Of a stretch of 25,251 nucleotides of DNA, positions 17,014-24,962 are shown piece by piece (position 1 is the first letter of the stretch; each line of letters begins with the position of its first letter). The stretch lies in assembly GCA_027484885.1 (NCBI GenBank), contig JAIXSD010000320.1, positions 1 to 25,251 on the forward strand, read 5' to 3'. The stretch is from Rubrivivax sp. (GTDB lineage: Bacteria; Pseudomonadota; Gammaproteobacteria; Burkholderiales; Burkholderiaceae_C). Position numbers and translations under genes: made by a program. The notes beneath the pieces are model-generated. The model saw only the letters and a list, made by a program, of their open reading frames with translations. It was not told the origin of the DNA and made no database searches.

Positions 17014-18642
17014 TCAAGCCGCCTGGTGGGTTGATTTGCTACTAGGCTTTACCGGGACGGGCAAGCCCAGGGTCTGGGTCAACTTGGACCCGTACAAAGC
17101 TGATGTCAGCATGCGGTGTGCAGCGGCAATTCGGGCTGGGTTTTGCCGCTCGATGGGGCCTGTACCGACCAACTCGGTATCGAAAAGATGCAATGCAGAG
17201 GTGCAAAGCACTTTGCGCCAAGCTTCTGCGCTGGCTATAGCGTCACCAGTATTGCCATCACGCAGATTCTGAATGCGCTCGCGCAGCAGACCGTAGAAGC
17301 CTGGCTCAGTGCGACTCCAAAATGCAGCTTCAATAAATCCAAAGTCGCCCCGAGCATCAGCGCCGAACCATGCGTCCTTGACTGCACCGCGCAAATAGCT
17401 AACGCACAGTTCAGCAGCATTCAACCAATCGTTGACCTCTTCGCGTATGGCCTTCTGAACGGATAAGCCGCCATCACCAATGTGGAACAGCGGCACGGTG
17501 GCGTCATACCAGCAGCGAGCCTTGGCGTTGTCCATGTCATAGCCGAAGGCCCATAGGCGCAGGGCTATGCCAGTTTTTTGCTCCAGCCGAGGCTGCGCCA
17601 GGAAATGCGACACCACTGCGGCAGGCTGCACTTTCCGCTTGTCACTCTGCATGCCTAGCACCCAGGCCAACCAGTGACGGTAGCCCAAGCCATCGGGTTG
17701 AGGGTGTAGAGGCAACATACCTTCCTTGCCCTCGTAATACGGTGACAAGGGGTGTTGCCACGGCCCCTTGTAGTTCAAGCCGTAATTGCGGGTCACGTAC
17801 TGATCAATCAACTTGCTGGATTCCCTGCCGCAGAGATCGCAAGTACCTGCGTTCACGGCATCGAGGTTTAGCCGGATTCGCCTGGGCATGGCCCAGAATA
17901 CGTGGGCCGGGTGTACCTGCATCGGCGTGGTGTCGCCCTTATCTTTTTGGGTGGCCGATTGCGCGGCCGCCCAGGGAAAACAGCGATGGGACGCATCCAT
18001 GCCCGGCTCAATGCCACTGGCCAGAAAGGCTTGCTGGCCACGCACATTGAGCCAAAGCGTTTGCCACAAGCTGACAGATGTAGCGGCGCTGCCAGTGGCG
18101 ACCAGTAGTGTGGTCAATGGCCCACCGCCACGTAGACCGGTGCGGTGGCCCGCCCCACCTGAGGGTGCATTGATTTGCAATGTGAACAAGGCCAGGGCCG
18201 CACAATGGGGGCACATCTTTTCGACCCGACCGCGCTTCACGAAATGGTCGCTGTTGTTCTTGACTGCGTTGTCTCCCGGCGCTTCGATCAGCAGCGCGCC
18301 AATGCTGTTAGGTTCAGCATCCGTTGCGCGCAGCTCAAAGTCCTGCATAAACCGCGCGCCATCACCTTCGAATTCGAACGCCGCCCGATGAGGTGCAAAC
18401 CAAGCTGACAAGGTCGCAGCGTCAGGAGGGCTTTTCTGCAATGCACGCCAGTCGCCGTCGCTAGAGGCTGGCGTGCAGGTTTGCAGCAAGCCGATAGCGA
18501 ACTGCGCCAGTGCGCCATTGAAGTCGGCCCGGCAGGCGTCGAATGTCGCGATGTCAGGATCTGAGAGCCGGTGAGGCGCTACCCATTGCTGGCGGCCGTC
18601 GTGCAAGCGCACGGGCAACCAGGGTTCGACTAACAAGTTCAT
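17014..18642 (-). CDS. cas8e: Cas8e (Cse1/CasA), PAM-recognising large subunit
   Basis: The protein has 542 residues (E. coli 502). It begins MNLLVEPWLPVRLHDGR and has the L1 loop region NNSDHFVKRG (129-138) next to two zinc-type pairs, C144-x2-C147 (MCPHCA) and C268-x2-C271 (CDLCG). HRTGLRGGGPLTTLL lies between them. Cas8e reads the PAM, starts the R-loop and recruits Cas3; its C-terminal four-helix part covers the last 150 residues. AGGAGG lies seven bases before the ATG, and the start overlaps the cas3 stop as ATGA, so the two are coupled. Confidence 0.95.
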   Translation of the reverse strand: MNLLVEPWLPVRLHDGRQQWVAPHRLSDPDIATFDACRADFNGALAQFAIGLLQTCTPASSDGDWRALQKSPPDAATLSAWFAPHRAAFEFEGDGARFMQDFELRATDAEPNSIGALLIEAPGDNAVKNNSDHFVKRGRVEKMCPHCAALALFTLQINAPSGGAGHRTGLRGGGPLTTLLVATGSAATSVSLWQTLWLNVRGQQAFLASGIEPGMDASHRCFPWAAAQSATQKDKGDTTPMQVHPAHVFWAMPRRIRLNLDAVNAGTCDLCGRESSKLIDQYVTRNYGLNYKGPWQHPLSPYYEGKEGMLPLHPQPDGLGYRHWLAWVLGMQSDKRKVQPAAVVSHFLAQPRLEQKTGIALRLWAFGYDMDNAKARCWYDATVPLFHIGDGGLSVQKAIREEVNDWLNAAELCVSYLRGAVKDAWFGADARGDFGFIEAAFWSRTEPGFYGLLRERIQNLRDGNTGDAIASAEAWRKVLCTSALHLFDTELVGTGPIERQNPARIAAAHRMLTSALYGSKLTQTLGLPVPVKPSSKSTHQAA

Positions 18643-21452
18643 TCGCCATCCTCCTGTTCATTGGCTGCAGCACGAAGGCCCGCCGTTTTGTCGTAGATCC
18701 AAACCGTTTCGCGTAGCGTGTCGCTTTGCTTCGCAGGGCCAGCGGCCCGAGCCAGATAGCGGCCCGATCGAGACTCCAAAGCCAGCAGAACCACCCACTT
18801 CCCCCCGCCAGGTAGTTGTTCCAGTTGCGATTGCAAGGCGGCTTGGCGCGCAGCGGATGTTGGCGGCACAGCCTCAGCAATCAGGCGCCTGGCGACCTTG
18901 ACCGTGCTGTATGCCCAGTCATGTGCAGTCTGTCTTTGGCACCAAGGCATCAGCTTGTCTCCATCCCAACGCCCCAACAGCACCTCGATGGTGTCTTCAC
19001 CCAAGCGAGAGGGGGCGACGCTGTCGGCGGCCCATTCAAGACCTTCTCGCAGATAGCCCTTGGCGAGTTTGACGCTGTTCTGAGCGGCCTGCGAGGCGTC
19101 TCCATAAGCCTTGCCCTCGGCTTGGTCCGCGCTGCGCTGCAGGCCCGGCGGCAGCTCACTGTCTTCTCCGAACACTGTCTCAATCAGTTCGCGGGCGTCA
19201 TTTGGCATGCGCAACAACCCAGCGCGCAGGGCACGGGCTGTCAACCAAAGCTGGCCGTGGTTCTCATAAACCCTGGCTACTTTTGGAAATGCCTTCTTGA
19301 ACCAATCAGCAGATGGCGTTTCGCTCCACGTAGGCCCCAACACCCACATCCAGGGCTCGCCACGCTGGTCACTGACATTCGGTTCTTGCAAGCGCTGGCC
19401 ACGTGCATCGCGCACATGGCGCCGCAATCGGCCGGCGCGCTGGATCAATCGGTCGATGGGCGCGAGATCGCTGACGACAAGGTCGAAATCAACATCCAGA
19501 GACTGTTCAGCTACTTGAGTGGCAATCAGCAACTGGCCACAACGCAGATCTGGAGTGCTGTCGCGACCGAAGCGATCGAGCACCTTCGCCTCGATGTCTA
19601 GGCGATCCCCAAGCGCAAAACGGGCATGAAACAAGGTGATGCGCTCAGCAGGCCACAACGCTGCCATCTCGGCCTGCGCTTCCAATGCGTCGGACACAGT
19701 GTTCCGTATCCAGGCTACACAGCGACCTGAGCCCAGCGCATCTGCAATGCCCTTCAGCACCGCTGTTTTTTCCGATTCATAGCGCACATACACACTGCGC
19801 TGCACATCAGGCCGGGTTGCCAACGGGCTTTCAATCAAGACTGTCGGATCTGCGGCACTCCACGAACTGGCCAATGGGTATTGAAGCGACTGTGGTAGCA
19901 CGGCAGCCTGCCCGCAGCCACGAGCAAAGGCTCGCAGCAAGGCGCCTTTCATGCGAAGGGTCAGTGTGGCCGACAAGAGAATGGCGCTTCCACCCGCGCG
20001 AGCATGGAATTCCAGCAGCGTCTCCAGCGTACGCTGCATATAGGAATCGCAGGCATGCACCTCGTCAATGATCAGTACCTTGCGCGCTAAGCCCAGCAGG
20101 CGTAACGACTGGTGTTTGCTTTGGAGCGCACCCAACAACGCCTGATCGACAGTGCCGATGCCCGCGGGAGACAGCAAGGCACGTTTATTGTGGTCAGCTA
20201 ACCAGCGCAAGCAGCGCCGTGTAGCGCTCTCATCGAGCTGATGTGCATCACCCTCGTCACGTCCCGATGTGATCACCGAAGTAGCGAATTCCTCCACCAG
20301 TTTGCGCCCACCATGGGCCAACACTAAGCTGACCAATTCGTCAGAAAACAAGAGCGAGTAAACCTTGGCAATACGGCTGTACATGGCATTTGCCGTGGCC
20401 ATTGTTGGCAAGCCAATGAAGAAACCTTCGGCGCCGCAGTCGGCCATCAACCGATGAGCCAACATGACTGCCGCCTCGGTCTTGCCGGCGCCGGTGACGT
20501 CCTCCAGCAAATGAAGCTGCGGCATCGCATTGAGCTGCGCATCAATAGCCCAGGCTTGCAACGGCGAAGGCTTTTGAATGTTGGGGAAGATTGTTTGAAA
20601 GCTAAGTGCGCCGGGACGAGGCGACGACAAGACACCTGACTCCCGCAACGCTTGACGCGCAAGGGTCAGCGCTTGTGGCCAGTACTCGTCCATCGTCGCG
20701 TTTGCGCGCTCGCGATAGCTGAAAACATCAGCGTTAGAGCCAATCCAGTCGGCCAACACTGCGACACCTGCAATCCACCAAGACAATTCACGGCTGATCT
20801 GCTCAAACCGGGCCCCGCAGCGCTCAGGTATGGTTGCAGCCTGAGGGCTCAGCAACAGGGCGCGTGCCGCTCGTGAAAACTGAATCGCAGCCTCCGTGTC
20901 CTGTGGCCGGAAATGCGATGACAAGCGCGGAACATTGTTGAGCGGTGGTTGCCCATGATGGCCGGTGACGGCGCGAGCCCAGAAAGTTAGCCCCAGGTCA
21001 GTATCTGGATCGTCACCGAACCAACCTTCGGTCTCTACCAAAGGGAGGACTTCATCTGTCCAGCATTGCATACCCAGGCTGTCGTGTCGAACACCTGTCT
21101 GGGCGTGGGTTGGTGAGACGCCTTGCAGCTCGTTCATCAAATCCACGCGCTGCGCCTGGAAGCTGAGCGAAAACTTACCTAAATCGTGCAACCCCAACCA
21201 AAACACCACCCAACTAATAACCGCGCTAGCGTCATCAGTTCCCAGTTGCGCCTTCAACCAAGCCACAAGACCAGGCGACTGCTCAAGGTACATCCGCCCA
21301 ACGGCAGCCACATCCAAGGAGTGGTAAGGCAGCAAATGCCATTGCGCCGTTGCGTTATGCGGGCGAGCCTTTCCCCAGTACCGGAAATACGAGATATCGA
21401 ATGAAGCGTGTGGCATGTCCATACGCCCCATCGTCCACTCACCCTGGCTCAC
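18639..21452 (-). CDS. cas3: Cas3, HD nuclease and helicase
   Basis: The protein has 937 residues (E. coli 888) and shreds target DNA after Cascade recruits it. The HD nuclease domain has His44 (YHSLD), His89-Asp90 with Lys93 (GLHDLGKFS) and His165-His166 (VTGHHGQPP). The SF2 helicase has Walker A with Lys324 (VTGAGKTE), a DEVH box at 463-466 (LIIDEVHACDS), SAT at 494-496 and motif VI QRAGRLRR at 671-678. All are intact. The start is taken as GTG 21452, because it overlaps the stop of a small upstream ORF by four bases (GTGA); ATGs at 21431, 21422 and 21416 are alternatives. Confidence 0.95.
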   Translation of the reverse strand: MSQGEWTMGRMDMPHASFDISYFRYWGKARPHNATAQWHLLPYHSLDVAAVGRMYLEQSPGLVAWLKAQLGTDDASAVISWVVFWLGLHDLGKFSLSFQAQRVDLMNELQGVSPTHAQTGVRHDSLGMQCWTDEVLPLVETEGWFGDDPDTDLGLTFWARAVTGHHGQPPLNNVPRLSSHFRPQDTEAAIQFSRAARALLLSPQAATIPERCGARFEQISRELSWWIAGVAVLADWIGSNADVFSYRERANATMDEYWPQALTLARQALRESGVLSSPRPGALSFQTIFPNIQKPSPLQAWAIDAQLNAMPQLHLLEDVTGAGKTEAAVMLAHRLMADCGAEGFFIGLPTMATANAMYSRIAKVYSLLFSDELVSLVLAHGGRKLVEEFATSVITSGRDEGDAHQLDESATRRCLRWLADHNKRALLSPAGIGTVDQALLGALQSKHQSLRLLGLARKVLIIDEVHACDSYMQRTLETLLEFHARAGGSAILLSATLTLRMKGALLRAFARGCGQAAVLPQSLQYPLASSWSAADPTVLIESPLATRPDVQRSVYVRYESEKTAVLKGIADALGSGRCVAWIRNTVSDALEAQAEMAALWPAERITLFHARFALGDRLDIEAKVLDRFGRDSTPDLRCGQLLIATQVAEQSLDVDFDLVVSDLAPIDRLIQRAGRLRRHVRDARGQRLQEPNVSDQRGEPWMWVLGPTWSETPSADWFKKAFPKVARVYENHGQLWLTARALRAGLLRMPNDARELIETVFGEDSELPPGLQRSADQAEGKAYGDASQAAQNSVKLAKGYLREGLEWAADSVAPSRLGEDTIEVLLGRWDGDKLMPWCQRQTAHDWAYSTVKVARRLIAEAVPPTSAARQAALQSQLEQLPGGGKWVVLLALESRSGRYLARAAGPAKQSDTLRETVWIYDKTAGLRAAANEQEDGE

Positions 21453-21544
21453 CAGATGAGCCAGTAAGTCACCGATTCAAAAATACTTGTAGGGATTGAG
21501 ATGCCCCCTGGGTTGATCCACGTGACGAATTGAGCATTTTTCAT
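21449..21544 (-). CDS. 31-residue leader ORF coupled to cas3
   Basis: An ATG at 21544 has a strong ribosome site (AGGGAGGA) six to seven bases upstream and opens a 31-codon frame: MKNAQFVTWINPGG, then ISIPTSIFESVTYWLIW. Its TGA overlaps the GTG start of cas3 as GTGA. The ribosome site before cas3 itself is weak, so ribosomes probably reach cas3 through this ORF. It might be a regulatory leader peptide, a small Cas-associated protein, or the end of a gene cut off when the upstream region was remodelled. I know no family. Confidence 0.5.
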   Translation of the reverse strand: MKNAQFVTWINPGGISIPTSIFESVTYWLIW

Positions 21545-21610
21545 TTGGAGTCCTCCCTGGTCTTCGCCAGTGCGCAATAGTTTGCCAGCACATTTCGACT
21601 TCAAGCCTAG

Positions 21611-22805
21611 GGCAACACTGAACAAGCCCCCGAAAACGCGCAGCCACGTCGTTTGATCTCGCGAAGCGCAGGCCCGGCGGCAAGTTCGCGCCAAATCGGC
21701 GTCGATTTCGCCCTCTTGGCGCTCTGGCAGCGCCCTTGCGGGCCCTGTGCGCCCATTTCGGGCGCACTCATCCCACCAGGCGCCCGCGTGCCAAGTAGAT
21801 GTTTGCCAACCCCAGCGCCACAAAAGCTCGCGTGGGGTTCTTGGCCAGCCGCCGGTAGCGCACCTTGCCAAACCCCCTCGGCGGCTTGACCACACCGAAT
21901 ACATGCTCAACGCGTGAGCGAATCTTGGACTTGTTGCGATTCTTGGCGCGCTGTACCTCGTCCACCTCTCCGCCCCGCCGGAGGCGTTGGTTAGTGAAGT
22001 CTTTGGCCTGCGGTGCCTTGCTGGCGATCAGTGCCTTCTGACTGGCGTAGGCGCTGTAACCGTACATGCGCCAATCCTGGCCGTGTAGCAAGTCGGGCAG
22101 GGGATGCTTGTCGTGTACGTTGGCAGGCGTCACCACCGCGCTGCGAGCCAGACCGCTGCGGCTGTCCACGCCGATGTGCAACTTCATCCCAAAGTACCAC
22201 TGCTGGCCTTTGCGCGTTTGGTGCATCTCGGGGTTGCGCGCCTTGTCGGCGTGCTTGGTTGAACTCGGCGCGCTGATGATCGTAGCGTCTGCGATGGTAC
22301 CGCTGCCCACCCGCAGGCCGCGCGCTTGCAGCACCCGTCCGACCTCGGCAAACAGCGCCTCCCCGAGCTTCTTGTCCTCCAAGAGGCGGCTGAACTTCAG
22401 CAGCGTGGTCCCATCGGGCTCGCGCTCACACCCCAGGTCGATCCCGACGAAGCGGCACAGCGCCGTGCTGTCCAGCAGCGCCTCCTCGCAAGCCTCGTCG
22501 GCCAGGTTGAACCAGTGCTGCACCAAGTACAGGCGCAGCATACGTTCCAGACCAATGGGCGGGCGGCCGTTGCCGGCCTTGGGGTAATGCAGCTCGATCA
22601 CGGCGCACAACTCAGACCAGGGCACGATGCCGTTCATCGTCGCGAGGAACTCGTCGCGCTTCGTGGGGCGGCGGTAGCGCTCGAAATTTGCCTGCTCGTC
22701 GCCGGCTGCAGCCCAGGGTCTTTAGCTTCATACAGGCATGCTCCGTGCCGCCACCTCCGGCCGCGAGCGGGTTTGTACGAGGTTGGGGGCCTATTCGGCG
22801 TAGCC
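21611..22805 (-). mobile_element. Degenerate IS5-like insertion sequence
   Basis: Terminal inverted repeats of 21 bp lie at 21611-21631 and 22785-22805, matching at 16 of 21 positions by hand. Both ends are flanked by CTAG (21607-21610 and 22806-22809), fitting the four-base YTAR target of the IS5 group. The 1195-bp length and an IS5-type transposase on the minus strand agree. The diverged ends, a frameshift and a lost catalytic residue indicate an old, immobile copy. Confidence 0.7.
21768..22731 (-). pseudogene. IS5-family transposase, inactivated
   Basis: The long frame (from ATG 22637, MNGIVPWSELCAVIELHYPK) has the IS5 layout: GNGRPPIGLERMLRLYLVQH, CRFVGIDLG, ADATIISAPSSTKHAD (first catalytic Asp) and IRSRVEHVFGVVK (catalytic Glu). 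The second catalytic Asp is lost: MYGYSAYASQKA has Tyr where MYGDSAYA is expected, a single GAC to TAC change at 22056-22058. The family's N-terminal part (FERYRRPTKRDEFL) continues upstream in frame but has no start; the natural ATG at 22731 (MKLKTLG) is out of frame, with the shift near 22711-22718. A shorter product from ATG 22637 could be made but should not transpose. Confidence 0.85.
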
Positions 22806-22809
22806 CTAG

Positions 22810-22965
22810 CTAGCGCTTCTCCTGCTGCTGATTGCGGGCTGGTGGGGCACGCAAACGCTGGCCATGGCGCTGCCGCTCGCCGGCGATCTCGCCCGCGGTG
22901 CGGCGCGCGGCGCCGCTGCAGCGCTCTACCTGCTGCTGCTGTGGTTGGTTGTCACGCGACTGTGA
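22810..22965 (+). pseudogene. C-terminal fragment of a membrane protein
   Basis: The plus-strand frame directly after the IS reads LALLLLLIAGWWGTQTLAMA, then LPLAGDLARG and ALYLLLLWLVVTRL before TGA. Two hydrophobic segments flank a short loop, and third positions are nearly all G or C, so this was real coding DNA. The frame is closed by a TAG at 22807-22809 on the IS side, and I see no matching N-terminal half left of the IS. The rest was probably deleted. The family is not recognised. Confidence 0.45.
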
Positions 22966-23050
22966 GTCGGTGTCCGGGGCGTTCACGCTACGAAATCAGC
23001 GCGTCCGGTTTGCGACGGCTGACCCAGCCACCCCACCCTCGAAAATCATA

Positions 23051-23258
23051 TATAAGAACTGAGCAAAACTCAGTTCCTACGACACAAGCAAGGCCCTCAC
23101 CTCCCGACCCTTTTTTCTAGGGGTACCAGGCCCCACCTGGGCGCGCCGGATGACCGAGGTGCACCCTTGTCATGTCGCCCAGGAGATCGCGCCTTCTAGG
23201 GCCCTTTCAGCCCTCCTGAAGGATTGCTCGTACGGACTGGTGTCGGAGGGAGCCTTTG
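23051..23258 (+). repeat. 208-bp direct repeat, copy B (upstream of the cas operon)
   Basis: This is the partner of 10212-10419, 12,839 bp away in the same orientation. The two copies enclose the array, all cas genes, the IS and the membrane-protein fragment. Near its left end GAACTGAG (23056-23063) and CTCAGTTC (23069-23076) form a perfect 8-bp stem with a CAAAA loop; in copy A this stem has decayed. The hairpin CTTTCAG/CTGAAGG is kept in both. The copies part abruptly after GAGCCTTTG. Confidence 0.85.
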
Positions 23259-23365
23259 TCGAACCCAATCCGTTTCAGAAAGCGTTCATGGGCGGCCGAT
23301 CTCGCACGGTTGCGGATGATGCGGTTGAGTCGGGCGGATTCTGTCTGAACTGGAATCTTGGTCAT
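23207..23365 (-). CDS. Small hypothetical protein overlapping the direct repeat
   Basis: A 52-residue minus-strand frame from ATG 23365: MTKIPVQTESARLNRIIRNR, then ARSAAHERFLKRIGFDKG. It is basic and helical. Its last 16 codons lie in the 208-bp repeat; there the differences from copy A include two silent changes in this frame, a weak sign that it was once read as protein. There is no strong ribosome site. It may be intact, or itself a remnant. I recognise no family. Confidence 0.35.
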   Translation of the reverse strand: MTKIPVQTESARLNRIIRNRARSAAHERFLKRIGFDKGSLRHQSVRAILQEG

Positions 23366-23582
23366 ATGGATACCCGCAAAACCGGGCTGCTGTTGCAATG
23401 ACCATGATTCTTCGCTGCGGTTGTTGGCTGGACCAAGATGCACTCCCCTTTGAGGATCAGCTCAAACGCAGGGGCAAAAATTCCCTCAAGCCATCCACCT
23501 CCCTACACTGCCGCACAAACCATTCGACACTTAAAAGGGTGGGCGCTCTTTCAGTGACCTCGCCCATGGCCCTGCCGGCTCC

Positions 23583-24527
23583 ATGCATCGTTCATCAGCA
23601 ATCTCCCCAGACTACTCGGACTACAAGTTCAAATGCGAGTTGGACTTCATCGAAGTGCGCGTGCATCTGCAGCGCACCACGAATTTCCAAACCGTAAGAC
23701 GCCTCAGTAAGGCGACATTCGTGAAGGCGATCGACAAGGGACCGGGCGACGAATCGAACACCTTCGAACTCAAGTTCAATGACCCTGGACGGTGGTCCAC
23801 AGTGACTGCAGCCGTGCAGGCGCTCGAAGAGGTACATGGCTGCCGGAGCCCGGCCATCGTTGTCACCATGGAGGTGTCCTTCGACGCCTACTCACGCAGT
23901 CAGGATCTGCAATCTCTGGTCAACATCGCCGGGCGTTTCTTGCAGTGGTCAACCATCAACCTCAGCGCAAATGTTCGATCAGCATCGACGCCAGGTTCAG
24001 CCGCCAGCGTCGAAGTTAGCCACACTCAGAACCTGAAGAAGCTTGCGCAAGGTGAGACTTTCTACGAGGGCGACAAAACCGACGACGTGACCCGCCGCAC
24101 GTACGTAAAGACCACTGACGGTGCCGGTACGAATGCTGAGGGCACCCCGATTAAGCTTCCTCTAGATCAATGGAGGGCGCGGACTGAGGTGACCCTACGG
24201 GGCGCCTCTTTGCCTGCACTTCTGCTGAGCGAGGCGGCCACGCAGTTCAAATTTACTGAGCTGGCGAGGTTCTTCAAATTTCGCTGCCTCTCTGCTGAAG
24301 CGCAGAAGAACCCCATTCAACTGCTTGTCGCCGGACGGGCGCCCATCCTCGGCGCTCGGGCGCCTCGAAAGGACCGTCGACTGTTTGGATCAAACACCGT
24401 AGGAGATCGCCACCTCAGCAGCAAGTCTTATGAATGCCTGCGCCAGCTGACTGATCGGTTGCGTTACAGCCCTGCACTCCGGCGGCGGACCAAACTCAAC
24501 CAGACGGAATCACGCCAAGCTGTCTGA
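23583..24527 (+). CDS. Replication-initiator-like protein (Rep_trans / RstA-like, tentative)
   Basis: The protein has 314 residues. The middle has a pattern seen in Rep_trans initiators of filamentous phages and rolling-circle elements: GETFYEGDKTDDVTRRTYVK, then LPLDQWRARTEVTLRGASLP, matching T-x-Y-x-G ... R-x-Y-x-K ... W-x-R-x-E-x-x-L-R-G. The N-terminal part has two possible related strands, CELDFIEVRVHLQ and IVVTMEVSFDAYS. The Tyr in RRTYVK or in GETFYEG is a candidate nicking residue. The C-terminal 60 residues are basic (ARAPRKDRRLFG, SPALRRRTKLNQ). The ribosome site at ATG 23583 is weak. It is the last gene before attR, with a hairpin over its stop codon. The match is by pattern only. 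Confidence 0.55.
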   Translation: MHRSSAISPDYSDYKFKCELDFIEVRVHLQRTTNFQTVRRLSKATFVKAIDKGPGDESNTFELKFNDPGRWSTVTAAVQALEEVHGCRSPAIVVTMEVSFDAYSRSQDLQSLVNIAGRFLQWSTINLSANVRSASTPGSAASVEVSHTQNLKKLAQGETFYEGDKTDDVTRRTYVKTTDGAGTNAEGTPIKLPLDQWRARTEVTLRGASLPALLLSEAATQFKFTELARFFKFRCLSAEAQKNPIQLLVAGRAPILGARAPRKDRRLFGSNTVGDRHLSSKSYECLRQLTDRLRYSPALRRRTKLNQTESRQAV

Positions 24528-24545
24528 CGCCCAACATGGGCGTCA
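24525..24545 (+). terminator. Hairpin at the stop codon of the initiator-like gene
   Basis: TGACGCCC (24525-24532) and GGGCGTCA (24538-24545) form a perfect 8-bp stem with a 5-nt AACAT loop. The stem begins at the TGA stop codon itself. No T-run follows, so it may be a transcript-end stabiliser or a weak terminator. Confidence 0.5.
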
Positions 24546-24861
24546 ACCACCCAAAGAAGCTATCGAACCCATCCGCTGAGTCAGCAAAGCTTTGACGGAG
24601 TGGCAAATAAAAGAAGGGTATTCATAGTGAAGAGAATTGCGCCCGGACTACCAAAGTAATCAAGCACTTACGAACGCTTCACCCCCGGATTTTCTGCACG
24701 CTCAACTATGCCGCAGCCCGGGCGGCCCTGAATTGTGCGCACAGCCGCGAGCTGGCTTGGCCCGACTGGCACTCTCCGCAACCCGTCAAACCGGCGCGGT
24801 GAACCTGCTCAAGCAGCTTCACCGACCCCGACCAACACCCATGCCTGCGGGGCGCAAAAAC
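24546..24861. other. Non-coding right end of the island
   Basis: I see no gene. A 92-codon frame from 24637 has no ribosome site or recognisable content. The integrase arm-site candidates follow directly at 24862. Confidence 0.45.
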
Positions 24862-24894
24862 TGCTACAAAACTTGCTACAAAGTCGTGCTACAA
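24862..24894 (+). repeat. Three spaced TGCTACAA repeats, candidate right integrase arm sites
   Basis: TGCTACAA occurs at 24862, 24874 and 24887, spaced 12 and 13 bp, about 50-80 bp inside attR. The middle copy extends to TGCTACAAAG, identical to the copy at 326-335 inside attL. Evenly spaced short direct repeats at this distance fit arm-type sites of tyrosine integrases. Confidence 0.55.
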
Positions 24895-24944
24895 CCACGG
24901 CTCAACCAAGGGTGACGCCCTGGAGGATTGAGACATGGAGCGGG

Positions 24945-24962
24945 TTCCCTTCGCCCGCTCCA
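24945..24962 (+). repeat. attR core: 18-bp copy of the tRNA-Gly 3' end
   Basis: TTCCCTTCGCCCGCTCCA is identical to 245-262. Only this 3' fragment is present, so no second tRNA is encoded. Around it GGAGCGGG (24937-24944) and CCCGCTCC (24954-24961) form an 8-bp inverted repeat. Confidence 0.85.

Noticed and set aside
21449..21910. 153-codon minus-strand frame reaching from the IS to cas3
   Set aside because: Its upstream part lies inside the IS and is antisense-like chance sequence. Only the last 31 codons have their own ATG and ribosome site.
23150..23401. Plus-strand frame MTEVHPCHVAQEI across copy B of the repeat
   Set aside because: Most differences between the two copies change the amino acid in this frame, and there is no ribosome site, so coding on this strand is not supported.
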